Shown piece after piece: positions 26,701 to 35,542 of a DNA stretch of 64,000 nucleotides (within the stretch, counting starts at the first letter, position 1; every line of letters starts with the position of its first letter). Source of the DNA: an uncultured Opitutales bacterium (GTDB lineage Bacteria; Verrucomicrobiota; Verrucomicrobiia; Opitutales; Seribacteraceae); assembly GCA_943789375.1 (NCBI GenBank), contig CALSTX010000004.1, positions 251,001-315,000 on the forward strand, written 5' to 3'. The notes below the pieces were generated by a model. It was given only the letters and a program-made list of their open reading frames with translations, was not told the DNA's origin and made no database searches. A program made the translations under genes and the position numbers.

Positions 26701-26915
26701 GGGATCAAATGCGTCTTCGCCGTTGGTTGAATGAAGGAGATGTTACGGCTCCAGCCGAGGGAGAAAGTGTTAACCTTTATGGACAGACTGCTATTTTGAT
26801 ATCTGGCAAGGCAAAGATAAGTGGACAGGAGGAGTTAATTTCTGCACCTGCCCATCTGGATTTACCAGAGGCTGTTTTCTCAGACAGCGCCAAGGTTTTC
26901 ATCCGAAATACTTAA
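23709..26915 (+). CDS. CPA1-type Na+/H+ antiporter with C-terminal cyclic-nucleotide-binding domain
   Basis: This 1068-residue fusion protein begins with a CPA1/NhaP-type membrane domain (to about 575). It carries the ion-site block SATDPVAVVALLKDLGA and the following EGESLLNDGTAIVAF. A His-rich loop (GPHGGHGEGAEHSEHATG) lies after the second helix. An unusual soluble insert of about 105 residues (about 438-545) separates two late transmembrane segments, after WWGALRGAIGLALAL. A long helical cytoplasmic region (580-880) follows. Then a cNMP-binding fold (about 883-975) shows SGDTVMKQGDDGDGM, GAVIGEMAVLGG and PRTANVMA. It probably exports Na+ under nucleotide or allosteric control; ion choice is not decidable from sequence. 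Confidence 0.88.
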   Translation: MNFMISSPMILASGGGHDYLYGLFFLIVALVIGAATRHFLQKIPLPFTVLLLLIGLAMGALNRAYGPHGGHGEGAEHSEHATGLWAKFIDTLSGAITWGGNLDGHLILYVFLPILIFEAGFALDVHTFKKSFLNAFYLAGPGIVSATVMTGVAFFGLIQFFGGEGGVLSEWNTEAGAFIWLASMLFGAVVSATDPVAVVALLKDLGASKKLGTLIEGESLLNDGTAIVAFVLLIGVVTGAEAFTGTGSFLGTAAVGFGQIGAAGGLIGVLLGLIAILWVRKVFNDPMIEITVVLVTSYAVFFICEHFFHVSGVLGLVALGIVMAGIGRTRISPEVEHFMHEFWELIAFVANVIIFIVVGVVIAQNANPTGMDFAILGLVYLVIHIVRAINMGTFYPLMKKAGYGLPGKDAIVVWWGALRGAIGLALALVVYSEQFRYEFTVSDGGSGYVADTTSAFVVDKSQASLVGGGQNVNLYQGTSMAHAEVEVRQGKVVGISQSEGRAIKSLGDKSSQDAAKLREQIASGEKVVMILGEGTGAIAQASLVGISARVRDQFLFLISGIVLLTLLVNATTVGPLVNALGLTKLPAVKKLMFSNASGNVAEGCENEMELLKDDRFLSGANWGLVRKYLPDPVAYPLTSDEMAEMDTLAETRRRLLERERSSYWGQFRAGLLSARAVAVLDNNLSEFLDLQGKVPMTDRNYLDKVCGVSKLTEAIRDVPFIKGHFTDKITVSYDAAKAFVVAQQDMAKMVDTLVKELDDSGDPDKLGKASRLLKDEIRQNRLRGLEYIRNMHENYPEATVGIETKDAIRSVLNHERNTIKKLKSDGMLEADEASRMITAVEERMKDVMESSLELRLPEPEEVLREVTWLKGMPEELIGKIVAASEPRAYNSGDTVMKQGDDGDGMIVITRGSVKVSIGDLVVDIMGRGAVIGEMAVLGGIPRTANVMADSSVTALWLTTESMQAIMGESPELSGSLWKTAGMRFAENLLGTKDPYNGWDQMRLRRWLNEGDVTAPAEGESVNLYGQTAILISGKAKISGQEELISAPAHLDLPEAVFSDSAKVFIRNT

Positions 26916-26926
26916 TTTCAGAAGAA

Positions 26927-27014
<88 letters not shown>

Positions 27015-27088
27015 AGCTAGAAAATTAAGCTTCAAATTAATGTCTTTCGTTCCCCTGATCGTCAACGCTCAAAATAAAAAATAAAATT

Positions 27089-27147
27089 CGACAGGTCGGA
27101 AAATGTAAGTTTTTCCAACCTCAAGGTCTTTTGGTGTTTGCCTGTCG
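27089..27147 (+). promoter_or_regulatory. Nested inverted repeats in the nuo operon leader
   Basis: An outer perfect 7-bp stem CGACAGG (27089-27095) / CCTGTCG (27141-27147) encloses an inner hairpin GGAAAA / TTTTCC (27098-27103 and 27112-27117). A small ACCT / AGGT hairpin follows directly. The arrangement could form a three-way junction 27 bases before the nuoB ATG. This is an inference from base pairing; no known riboswitch family is recognised. Confidence 0.4.
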
Positions 27148-27173
27148 TTTAAGATTAGGTAAAAAGAAAAGGA

Positions 27174-27695
27174 ATGATAGCCAACGAAGTCGCATACAAC
27201 GGTAAGGTAGAGGGAGATGTCATTGTGACTAAAGCCGATGCCGTAATTAACTGGATCCGCAAACACTCGGTTTGGCCAATGCCTATGGGCTTAGCCTGTT
27301 GTGCGATTGAACTGATGGCTTCGGCTGCCTCCCGCTACGATATCTCCCGTTTTGGGATGGAAGTTATGAGGTTTTCACCTCGCCAATCTGATTGCATGAT
27401 TGTGGCCGGAACGGTTACCTACAAAATGGCGGAAGTTGTTCGTAGAATTTATGACCAAATGGGAGACCCCAAATGGGTGGTTGCCATGGGTGCCTGTGCA
27501 TCGACCGGTGGTATGTACCGTTCATACGCGGTAATGCAGGGAGTGGATTCGATTGTTCCCGTCGATGTTTATGTCAGTGGTTGCCCACCAAGACCAGAAG
27601 CCCTATTGGATGCCATGATCAAATTACAGGATAAAATTGGAGATGAGTCTTCAGTCAAAAACTTGAAAAATAAACCGTCTGTGGTCGCGAGTTAA
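27174..27695 (+). CDS. nuoB: NADH-quinone oxidoreductase subunit B
   Basis: The 173-residue peripheral-arm subunit of complex I that holds the terminal [4Fe-4S] cluster N2 and hands electrons to quinone. Cluster ligands are visible: the tandem Cys in [11 protein letters not shown], Cys in [10 protein letters not shown] and Cys in [12 protein letters not shown]. The start ATG 27174 follows an AAGGA-like ribosome site with tight spacing. It is the first gene of the operon; no nuoA precedes it. Confidence 0.96.
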   Translation: MIANEVAYNGKVEGDVIVTKADAVINWIRKHSVWPMPMGLACCAIELMASAASRYDISRFGMEVMRFSPRQSDCMIVAGTVTYKMAEVVRRIYDQMGDPKWVVAMGACASTGGMYRSYAVMQGVDSIVPVDVYVSGCPPRPEALLDAMIKLQDKIGDESSVKNLKNKPSVVAS

Positions 27696-27701
27696 TTTTC
27701 T

Positions 27702-28319
27702 ATGATCGATCAAGATTTCACCACCAACCTAATTGCAAAGCATGACTATTTATCCAAGATTTCACATGCTGATTGCCTGACCCTTTCCTGCTTGCCTGCC
27801 CATTGGGTAGAATTTGCCAAGTTCCTTAACTTAGAAGAGACTTTCGAACTTCTTGTCGATTTGACTGCGGTTGACCAAGGAGACACTGCCGATATTCGTT
27901 TTGAGGTGGTCGCCCATTTTTACTCGCGCACACACCATGATTATCTGCGTGTTCATATTGATTGCTTGGACAATGAATGCCCTGAGGTTGATTCAATTGC
28001 CTCAATCTATCCGGCAGCTGATTGGCACGAAAGAGAAGCATTTGATATGTTTGGGATAGTTTTCGCAGGCCACCCAAATCTAAAGCGAATTTTAATGTGG
28101 GACGAGTACCCATACCACCCTCTTCGCAAAGAATTTCCCCTGGCAGGAATTGACACCCCTTTACCAGCAGCTGATGTCGTGGAAGCAACGGGTGCTTCCG
28201 TTGAGCCAGCTCCAATGATGGGAGGGCCATTCGTTTCTCCTGGCAATGGTCCCATGAGCGATGCTGAGCCGCGGGCCAAAGATGAAAGCTGGACTGAACA
28301 AACTGAAAAGCCTGTATGA
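27702..28319 (+). CDS. nuoC: NADH-quinone oxidoreductase subunit C
   Basis: The 205-residue 30-kDa-type subunit of the complex I peripheral arm. The typical core is present: LLVDLTAVDQGD near the middle, YSRTHHDYLRVHI, SIYPAADWHEREAFDMFGI (signature) and MWDEYPYHPLRKEFPL. A Pro/Gly-rich C-terminal tail of about 45 residues extends beyond the core. It is a separate gene, not fused to nuoD, and overlaps it by ATGA. Confidence 0.95.
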   Translation: MIDQDFTTNLIAKHDYLSKISHADCLTLSCLPAHWVEFAKFLNLEETFELLVDLTAVDQGDTADIRFEVVAHFYSRTHHDYLRVHIDCLDNECPEVDSIASIYPAADWHEREAFDMFGIVFAGHPNLKRILMWDEYPYHPLRKEFPLAGIDTPLPAADVVEATGASVEPAPMMGGPFVSPGNGPMSDAEPRAKDESWTEQTEKPV

Positions 28320-29560
28320 GCACCACCACTAAAGAAATTTCAATTGGAGATGTTGCCGCCCGCCAAGCTGCTGGGATGAGCCAAATCGAGGGTGAAGAAC
28401 GCATGGCTTTAAATGTTGGCCCCTCACATCCAACAACTCATGGGGTACTTCGTTTAATCATGGAACTTAACGGTGACATGATTGAAAAATGTGAACCCGT
28501 TCTAGGTTATTTACATCGCGGTGATGAAAAGATTGCCGAGAATATGACCTACAATCAATTTGTTCCTTACACCGATCGACTAGACTATTTAGCTCCACTA
28601 GCCAACAATGTGGCCTATGCTATATCCGTTGAAAAGCTCGCTAATTTGGAAATACCTGAAAGGTGTCAAGCTATCCGCGTACTCGTTTGTGAGCTTGCCC
28701 GAATTTCTAGCCATCTCTTAGGCATGGGTGTATTTGGTATGGATGCAGGAGCGTGGACTCCTTTTATGTATACCTTTACTGAACGGGAAAAATTATACAC
28801 CCTTTTCGAAGAGTTAACAGGTGCCCGTTTTACAACCAGCTACACTCGTATTGGAGGAGTTGCTCGAGATGTTCCCGATGGTTGGCTTGACCGGGTAACG
28901 AAATTTTGTGACCAACTGCCCAAGGCAATTGATGAGGTTGAAAAATTGCTGACTCGAAATCGTATTTTTATAGACCGAACTGAGGGAATCGGAGAAATCT
29001 CCAAAGAGAATGCATTGGCCTATGGATTGACTGGTCCAAACCTTCGAGCCTCCGGGATAGATTTGGACCTTCGTAAGGATAAGCCCTACTCTGGCTATGA
29101 ACAATATGACTTTGATGTACCTATCGGTACTCGCGGAGATTGTTACGACCGATATTTAATCCGCATAGAAGAAGTTAGACAAAGCATTCGCATCGTCAAT
29201 CAGGTCATTCAAAATTTTCCTACTGGTGCATGGTATGCAGAAGATGCCAAAAAGATCTTTGCTCCGCCCAAAGAAAAAATTATGAACAGCATGGAGGAGT
29301 TAATTCAAAATTTTATGATTGTAACCGAAGGACCTCAGATGCCTTCAGGTGAGGTATATTTTGAAGCTGAAAACCCAAAAGGTGCTCTCGGCTTTTACAT
29401 AGTGTCCAAAGGCGGTGGAGTTCCTTACCGCCTGAAAATTCGGGCTCCAAGTTTTTGTAACCTTAGTATTTTAGAAAAACTTGTACCAGGCCACTTACTT
29501 TCTGATATTACTGTCATCCTCGGAAGTCTTGACTTTGTTATGGGTGAGTGTGACCGATAA
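28316..29560 (+). CDS. nuoD: NADH-quinone oxidoreductase subunit D
   Basis: The 414-residue 49-kDa-type subunit forms the quinone-binding cavity with NuoB. The NVGPSHPTTHGVLRL motif (quinone-site His) lies near residue 40 after a short extra N-terminus. EPVLGYLHRGDEKIAE, RISSHLLGMGVFGMD and the C-terminal LGSLDFVMGECDR are all diagnostic. It overlaps the nuoC stop by ATGA. Confidence 0.97.
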   Translation: MSTTTKEISIGDVAARQAAGMSQIEGEERMALNVGPSHPTTHGVLRLIMELNGDMIEKCEPVLGYLHRGDEKIAENMTYNQFVPYTDRLDYLAPLANNVAYAISVEKLANLEIPERCQAIRVLVCELARISSHLLGMGVFGMDAGAWTPFMYTFTEREKLYTLFEELTGARFTTSYTRIGGVARDVPDGWLDRVTKFCDQLPKAIDEVEKLLTRNRIFIDRTEGIGEISKENALAYGLTGPNLRASGIDLDLRKDKPYSGYEQYDFDVPIGTRGDCYDRYLIRIEEVRQSIRIVNQVIQNFPTGAWYAEDAKKIFAPPKEKIMNSMEELIQNFMIVTEGPQMPSGEVYFEAENPKGALGFYIVSKGGGVPYRLKIRAPSFCNLSILEKLVPGHLLSDITVILGSLDFVMGECDR

Positions 29561-29571
29561 GATTTATTGCC

Positions 29572-30141
29572 ATGAACCTTTCTGAAGAAACAATTCTTAA
29601 GATTGACGCCCTGATCCCGAAGTATCCGGAAAAACGCAGTGCTGCCTTAATGATTATTCACCTGATTCAAGATGAACTTGGAGCGATTGATCTGGAAGCC
29701 TGTGAATGGATTGCAGATAAGCTGGAATTGCAGCCAATCAATATCCAAGAATTAATTACTTTTTATCCGATGTTACGAGAAAAGCCTTGGGGTAAGAAAC
29801 ACATCCGGGTGTGCAGAACTTTACCTTGTGCTCTTCGTGGTTCTTACGCTACCTGTCAAGCTCTGGAGAAAAAGCTTGGCGTTAAAGAAGGCCATGTTCG
29901 TGATGATGGAGAGTATTCGATTGAGTTTATGGAGTGCCTTGCGGATTGCGGAGAAGGCCCTGTTGTTATGGTCGATGAAGAAACTTATGAAAATGTAGAT
30001 TCTGGCAAAGCTGAGGAACTTGCTGATCTTCTGAAAAGCGGGAAGCTTGAAAAATCCAAAAAGTTTGTCAGCTATGAAAATGCCCTTGTCCAAGATACTA
30101 GCTTAGAGGTGGCCTCCAAACCAAAACCTTCGAAGAAATGA
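29572..30141 (+). CDS. nuoE: NADH-quinone oxidoreductase subunit E
   Basis: The 189-residue 24-kDa-type subunit with a thioredoxin-like fold carries the N1a [2Fe-2S] cluster. The four ligands are Cys81 and Cys86 (VCRTLPC) and Cys122 and Cys126 (CLADC). The N-terminal helical part (IPKYPEKRSAALMIIHLIQ) is also typical. A Lys/Ser-rich tail extends the C-terminus. It overlaps nuoF by ATGA. Confidence 0.96.
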   Translation: MNLSEETILKIDALIPKYPEKRSAALMIIHLIQDELGAIDLEACEWIADKLELQPINIQELITFYPMLREKPWGKKHIRVCRTLPCALRGSYATCQALEKKLGVKEGHVRDDGEYSIEFMECLADCGEGPVVMVDEETYENVDSGKAEELADLLKSGKLEKSKKFVSYENALVQDTSLEVASKPKPSKK

Positions 30142-31493
30142 GTAACAAAAGCACGCCCACCGAGAGAAGGATCATATTGAAAAATGCAGATGATCCCAAT
30201 TATTCAAACAAGATCGGTTGCTATCTCCGTGAAGGGGGATATTCAATGTTAAAAAAGTCATGCAAGATGAAACCCGAAGATATAGGGGCAGAAGTTCTTA
30301 AATCTGGTGTCCGGGGTCGGGGTGGTGCGGGTTTTCCTGCGGGTATGAAATGGAAATTTTTGGACAGGAAATCCGGTAAACCTATTTATCTAATCTGTAA
30401 TGCGGATGAGTCAGAACCCGGAACTTTTAAAGACCGGCAAATTATTCACAAGGACCCTCACCAATTGATAGAGGGCATGATGATTGCCGCCTATGCCATT
30501 CAGGCAAAACAAGCCTTTATTTACATCCGGGCTGAGTTTTTCGAAGGTGCCCGTATTCTGGAATCAGCGATTGCTGAGGCCAAAGCCAAAGGGTTTTGTG
30601 GAGATAAAATCCTCGGCAGTGACTTTTCCTGTGACTTGGTGGTTCACCGAGGGGCAGGGGCTTACATTTGCGGCGAAGAAACTGGCCTTATTGAATCGCT
30701 TGAAGGTAAGCGGCCTAACCCTCGTATTAAACCCCCTTATTTTCCAGCGGTACTGGGACTCTATCAATGCCCAACGATTGTGAACAATGTGGAAACCCTT
30801 TGCAATGTGAAGCACATCATGGAAATAGGTGGGGATGAGTTCGCCAAAATTGGTAAGCCCAATAACACGGGTACCCGCATATGGTGCGTTTCCGGCCAGG
30901 TCAAAAAACCAGGCTACTATGAATTTGAGTGTGGGGCACTTACATTAGGGGAAATGATCTATGATGTTTGTGGTGGATTATTACCTGGGCGATCTTTGCA
31001 AGCTGTCATTCCAGGTGGGTCTTCTTCTAAAATACTTCGTGCTGACGAACGATTTTCTGGTAAATTAAAAGACGGAACTGAATTTGATTGGGGGGTTGAG
31101 GATATACCGCTTGATTTCGATGGCCCGATGGCAGCTGGTACTATGTCCGGTTCAGGGGGTATTATCGTTATGGACGACACCGTTGATATGGTTGAGGCAA
31201 TGGCAAATATCAATGCCTTCTATGCTCATGAGTCCTGCGGTCAGTGTACTCCCTGCCGTGAAGGTTCTTTGTGGATGAGGAAAATTACACAGCGCATGTG
31301 TGACGGGGGAGCCCGTGAGGAAGACGCAGACCTTCTGCTTTCTGTGGCCAATCAAATCGAAGGGCGTACCATTTGTGCCTTTGGGGAAGCGGCTGCCTGG
31401 CCGACTCAAAGCTTTATTGCAAAATTTCGTGACCGGTTTGAAGAGAAAGTTAAGAATCCGGAACGTAAAAAATCTTCTCTTCAGCTCATCTGA
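30138..31493 (+). CDS. nuoF: NADH-quinone oxidoreductase subunit F
   Basis: The 451-residue 51-kDa-type subunit binds NADH and FMN and carries cluster N3. The FMN/NADH glycine loop RGRGGAGFPAGMKW is near residue 60. The NADESEPGTFKDR and GAGAYICGEETGLIESLEG blocks follow. The [4Fe-4S] ligand motif ESCGQCTPCREG is near residue 365, with the fourth Cys in GRTICAFGEA. It is the electron-entry site of the complex encoded here. Confidence 0.97.
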   Translation: MSNKSTPTERRIILKNADDPNYSNKIGCYLREGGYSMLKKSCKMKPEDIGAEVLKSGVRGRGGAGFPAGMKWKFLDRKSGKPIYLICNADESEPGTFKDRQIIHKDPHQLIEGMMIAAYAIQAKQAFIYIRAEFFEGARILESAIAEAKAKGFCGDKILGSDFSCDLVVHRGAGAYICGEETGLIESLEGKRPNPRIKPPYFPAVLGLYQCPTIVNNVETLCNVKHIMEIGGDEFAKIGKPNNTGTRIWCVSGQVKKPGYYEFECGALTLGEMIYDVCGGLLPGRSLQAVIPGGSSSKILRADERFSGKLKDGTEFDWGVEDIPLDFDGPMAAGTMSGSGGIIVMDDTVDMVEAMANINAFYAHESCGQCTPCREGSLWMRKITQRMCDGGAREEDADLLLSVANQIEGRTICAFGEAAAWPTQSFIAKFRDRFEEKVKNPERKKSSLQLI

Positions 31494-31495
31494 TT

Positions 31496-33193
31496 ATGAT
31501 TTCTAAAAAGAATAGTAAGGTTGTACCCATTGTCTTAGACGGTAAAGAAGTTGAGGTGCCAGAGGGCATTAATCTTGTAGATGCTGCAGCACTACATGGT
31601 AAGGAAATACCCCATTATTGCTATCATCCACAACTAAGCGTAGCCGGTAACTGCAGGATGTGCTTGATCGAAATGGGAACGCCGATGAGAAACCGTGAAA
31701 CCGGGGAGGCGATTTTAGACGATGATGGAAGCCCCAAAATAGGATGGGTGCCCAAGCCTGTGATTGGTTGTGCGACCAATGTTTCCCCCGGCATGCATGT
31801 TAAAACAGAATCCGAAAAAGTTTTAGGTTGCCGCGAAGGAATTATGGAATTCCTCTTGGTAAACCATCCCTTGGATTGCCCGATTTGTGATCAAGCGGGA
31901 GAATGCAGGTTACAAGAATTTGCAACAGACTATGGCCGTGGATACAGCCGTTTTGTTGAACGTAAAAATGTAAAGCCTAAGAGAACCCGCCTTGGGCCCA
32001 GGGTGACCTTGGATGATGAACGCTGCATTCTTTGCTCTCGCTGCATACGCTTTTGCCAAGAGGTTCCCAAAGATGATGTGCTCGGCTTTGTTGATCGAGG
32101 AAGTTTTTCAACCCTTACATGTTTCCCCGGTCGTGAACTGGATAATAACTATTCCCTCAACACTGTTGACCTCTGTCCTGTTGGTGCCCTGACAAGTTCA
32201 GATTTCCGATTCAAAATGAGGGTGTGGTTTTTAAAAGATGCTGATAGCATATGTCCGGAGAGCAGTGCCGGATGCAATACCACGGTATCGAGTCGTGAAG
32301 GCGAACTTTACAGGATCACCCCTCGGCGTAATGACTTGGTCAATGACAGTTGGATGCCAGATAGTGGCCGAGAGCTTTACAAGTCAGTCAAGTCTGACGA
32401 CCGAATATTGTCTTCGCACATCGAGCAAAATCCTTGCACCACAGACGAGGCAATGGTTGAAGCAATCCGTTTACTAAAAGGTAAAAATATCGGAATTGTA
32501 GGCTCCTGTAAATCGAGTCTGGAAGAACAATTTCTAGTAAACCAAATATCGAAAAAGACCAAAGCCAAGAACTATATTAGGGGGCATTTCGCCGAGGATG
32601 ATGGCATTTTATTATCCGCAGATCGTACGCCCAACCTTCGAGGTGCTCTGGTTTCTGGATTCACTCAGAAATACCCCAAAGACAATTTGCTCTCTTTGTC
32701 GCAATCCCTCGGCAAGAAACAAGTGGATGCCCTTTTGGTGATCGATGAAGACCTCGACGCTGCTCAAGTGGATGCGGCAAACTTGGATGGGGTCCCAATT
32801 GTTTTTATTGGTACTCAGGCTAACACAACCAGTAATCGTGCATCTGTGGTTTTGCCCAGCCTTACCTCTTTTGAAAAGTCTGGGACTTTTGTGAATCGTA
32901 GCTTTTATGCTCAGTTTTTCCGTCAGGCTGTCCCCGGACCGGCTGGTATTTTACCTGACCTATCTCTACTTTCCCGCTTACTCAATGGATTGACAGAAGA
33001 TGAGGAAATAATTCCGGATCAAAATTCTGTTTGGAAGCTAATGAATAGCGTCAGAGGTTCGGTACTCAAAGGCATTTCTCTTACCGATGTAAAAAAAGAA
33101 GCGGTTTTACTTGATAGCTCAAAATGGTCCGATTTACCATTCGTTGAAGCAAAAGCTTTGCATTTCGAACCAATTCAAAAGGTAGAAGCCTAA
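31496..33193 (+). CDS. nuoG: NADH-quinone oxidoreductase subunit G (short form)
   Basis: The 565-residue 75-kDa-type subunit carries several iron-sulfur clusters. The N-terminal [2Fe-2S] ligands lie in HYCYHPQLSVAGNCRMC. The His/Cys cluster is in HPLDCPICDQAGECRLQ, and further Cys motifs are CILCSRCIRFC and CPVGA. The molybdopterin-like C-terminal part is much shorter than in E. coli (about 900 residues overall), as in several other phyla. Stop and next start are five bases apart. Confidence 0.95.
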   Translation: MISKKNSKVVPIVLDGKEVEVPEGINLVDAAALHGKEIPHYCYHPQLSVAGNCRMCLIEMGTPMRNRETGEAILDDDGSPKIGWVPKPVIGCATNVSPGMHVKTESEKVLGCREGIMEFLLVNHPLDCPICDQAGECRLQEFATDYGRGYSRFVERKNVKPKRTRLGPRVTLDDERCILCSRCIRFCQEVPKDDVLGFVDRGSFSTLTCFPGRELDNNYSLNTVDLCPVGALTSSDFRFKMRVWFLKDADSICPESSAGCNTTVSSREGELYRITPRRNDLVNDSWMPDSGRELYKSVKSDDRILSSHIEQNPCTTDEAMVEAIRLLKGKNIGIVGSCKSSLEEQFLVNQISKKTKAKNYIRGHFAEDDGILLSADRTPNLRGALVSGFTQKYPKDNLLSLSQSLGKKQVDALLVIDEDLDAAQVDAANLDGVPIVFIGTQANTTSNRASVVLPSLTSFEKSGTFVNRSFYAQFFRQAVPGPAGILPDLSLLSRLLNGLTEDEEIIPDQNSVWKLMNSVRGSVLKGISLTDVKKEAVLLDSSKWSDLPFVEAKALHFEPIQKVEA

Positions 33194-33197
33194 TATA

Positions 33198-34325
33198 ATG
33201 GAACTGTGGAATAGTTTAGAGCTTTGGCAAATTGTGGCAATTAAAGTTATTTTCGCCCTCATGATGATTGGGGCGGTCATGACTATGGCAGGGTATTCCG
33301 TTCTTGCTGAAAGAAAAGTAAGCGCCTGGATGCAAGGTCGTGTAGGTCCTAACCGGACGGTCCTTCCATTTATTGAGCACATTCCTGTGATTGGCCCTTT
33401 CTTAAAAGGGCTGGGAGTCTTTCAGCCTCTTGCTGATGGTTTAAAGTTTTTATTTAAAGAAGAAATCGTTCCCGGACATGTTAATAAGCTTTATTATTAC
33501 TTGGCTCCTATCATCGCTTTAGTGCCTGCTTTGACCACCATGACAGTTCTTCCTTTTGGGGAGTTTTTTACCGAAGCTGGTGATCGTATACCCTTGATGC
33601 TCGCCGATCTCGAGGTTGGTATCTTATTTATTTTGGCGGTTTCTTCTCTTGGAGTTTATGGGATTGTATTGGCTGGTTGGTCCTCCAACAGTAAATATCC
33701 TTTTCTTGGTGGTATTCGTTCCTCCGCTCAGATGATTTCTTACGAACTGGCCATGGGTCTATCCCTGCTGCCCATATTCTTGTGGGTGAGTAAGCCTGGG
33801 ATTGATGTGGCTGCCTTGAGCCTTGTGGAGATTGTTCATTCTCAAGACCAATCGATGTGGTTGGTTTTCGTACAACCTCTATCTGCCCTTATCTTTATGA
33901 TTGCTTTGTTTGCCGAAACCAATCGCTTGCCTTTTGATATGCCTGAATCAGAAACAGATTTAGTTGGCGGATTCCATACAGAATACGGAAGCTTTAAATT
34001 TGGTATTTTCTTTGTGGCAGAGTATGCCCACATCGTGATCGGTTCAGCTATTTTCACCACCATCTTTTTAGGAGGATGGCATTTCTTACCCTGGATGGCT
34101 GACCCTTGGCCTAGTACCTGGATTGGTTCTATTTTGGGGGTGGTGTGGTTTTTAACCAAGACCATTGGATTAATCTTTTTCTTTATCTGGGTTCGTTGGA
34201 CTCTTCCTCGTTTTCGTTATGACCAAGTCATGAGCCTAGGTTGGACAAAACTGCTTCCCTTGGCACTGGCCAATCTTTTATTCTATGTGATTTTAGTAAC
34301 CTGGCTGGATCAACCAGCTTCTTAA
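33198..34325 (+). CDS. nuoH: NADH-quinone oxidoreductase subunit H
   Basis: The 375-residue ND1-type membrane subunit at the junction of the two arms lines the quinone entry. The motifs AERKVSAWMQGRVGPNR, QPLADGLKFLFKEE, FAETNRLPFDMPESETDL and EYGSFKFGIFFVAEY are diagnostic. About eight to nine hydrophobic segments are seen. ATG 33198 directly follows the nuoG stop. Confidence 0.97.
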   Translation: MELWNSLELWQIVAIKVIFALMMIGAVMTMAGYSVLAERKVSAWMQGRVGPNRTVLPFIEHIPVIGPFLKGLGVFQPLADGLKFLFKEEIVPGHVNKLYYYLAPIIALVPALTTMTVLPFGEFFTEAGDRIPLMLADLEVGILFILAVSSLGVYGIVLAGWSSNSKYPFLGGIRSSAQMISYELAMGLSLLPIFLWVSKPGIDVAALSLVEIVHSQDQSMWLVFVQPLSALIFMIALFAETNRLPFDMPESETDLVGGFHTEYGSFKFGIFFVAEYAHIVIGSAIFTTIFLGGWHFLPWMADPWPSTWIGSILGVVWFLTKTIGLIFFFIWVRWTLPRFRYDQVMSLGWTKLLPLALANLLFYVILVTWLDQPAS

Positions 34326-34338
34326 CCGGAGTTATTTC

Positions 34339-34884
34339 ATGGCAAAAACTGTAGTACTCGAACGAAAACCTCTTTCTTTATCTGAGCGTACTTATCTGCC
34401 TCAGATTGCGACTGGTTTAAAAACCACTTTTTCTAATATGTTTAAGAAAAATGTTACCCTTCAATATCCTGAGGAAAGACCTGTAATTCCTCAGAATTAC
34501 CGGGGAGTGCCTACATTGGTTAAGGATCCAAATAATCGTGAAAAATGTGTTTCCTGTCAGCTATGTGAGTTTGTTTGTCCTCCCAAAGCAATTCGCATTA
34601 CTCCTGGGGAAGTGCCTGAAGGTGAAGCAGATAGAGAGCATGTAGAAAAAGCACCCAAGGAATTTGAAATTAATATGCTCCGCTGCATTTACTGTGGTTA
34701 TTGCCAGGAAGTTTGCCCAGAAGAGGCCATTTTTCTTCAGCAGGAGTATTCATCATCAGGGTATTCTCGTGAAGAAATGATCAACAATAAAGAAAAGCTT
34801 TATGAGTTAGGTGGAGTGGTTCCAGATAAGCACTACAAGTGGGATAAAAAGAAAAAGGCTGAGCAGGAGGGGAATTCTCACTAA
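34339..34884 (+). CDS. nuoI: NADH-quinone oxidoreductase subunit I
   Basis: The 181-residue ferredoxin-like subunit carries clusters N6a and N6b. Two complete CxxCxxCxxxCP motifs are present: CVSCQLCEFVCP and CIYCGYCQEVCP. The N-terminal amphipathic region (about 1-50) attaches it to the membrane arm. A Lys-rich tail ends the protein. An 88-base gap without a gene separates it from nuoJ. Confidence 0.96.
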   Translation: MAKTVVLERKPLSLSERTYLPQIATGLKTTFSNMFKKNVTLQYPEERPVIPQNYRGVPTLVKDPNNREKCVSCQLCEFVCPPKAIRITPGEVPEGEADREHVEKAPKEFEINMLRCIYCGYCQEVCPEEAIFLQQEYSSSGYSREEMINNKEKLYELGGVVPDKHYKWDKKKKAEQEGNSH

Positions 34885-34972
34885 TCTTACTTTTTGGTGT
34901 TGAGACTTTTCCTCCTTTAAGGCTTATATATTTCGAGTCCTGAATTTTGCTTGTTTAAATACGCCATCCTTT

Positions 34973-35539
34973 GTGAACCTTATCGATTTTCTATTTTTAG
35001 TTTTTGCCACTCTCGCAGTAGGTGGCGGACTCTTAATGATCTTCTCACGGCATCCAGTATCGGCCGCTATGTTTATGATAATCTCGATGGTAAGTGTTGC
35101 TGGTTTATTCGTTTTACTGGAATCATTCTTTCTAGCGATCTTACAGGTTTTAGTCTATGCTGGAGCAGTCATGGTTTTGTTTCTATTCATTATCATGCTT
35201 CTGGATGTGGGCCCCGAAGGATCGAAAAGCTCAAAAATTAAGTTACTGTCTGGGCTAGCAGGGGTTGTGTGCTTTGGTATTTTGATGGTATTTTCTTTGA
35301 TCTTGGTGCTCAATTCTTATCCAGAGTGTAGTAGTTGTGCGGTTTGGCCCACTTTGGACGATAATAACTTGGTTTTGGGACAGAGCCTGGTATTTTCTAC
35401 GAGTGTTAAAAGCTTTGGTTTTGGTCTTTTTTCAAAATACATGCTTCCCATACAGGTAGCTGGCTTTTTGCTCCTTGCCGCAATGGTTGGTGTCATCATT
35501 CTAAGCAAAAAATTTGTGCGGGAGGGTAACCCTAGCTGA
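34973..35539 (+). CDS. nuoJ: NADH-quinone oxidoreductase subunit J
   Basis: The 188-residue ND6-type membrane subunit has five hydrophobic segments. The third helix contains LQVLVYAGAVMVLFLFIIML, the family's pi-bulge region. The GTG start at 34973 is the only start that fits the first helix; no strong ribosome site is visible and the 88-base upstream gap is unexplained. nuoK begins three bases after the stop. Confidence 0.92.
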   Translation: MNLIDFLFLVFATLAVGGGLLMIFSRHPVSAAMFMIISMVSVAGLFVLLESFFLAILQVLVYAGAVMVLFLFIIMLLDVGPEGSKSSKIKLLSGLAGVVCFGILMVFSLILVLNSYPECSSCAVWPTLDDNNLVLGQSLVFSTSVKSFGFGLFSKYMLPIQVAGFLLLAAMVGVIILSKKFVREGNPS

Positions 35540-35542
35540 GCA

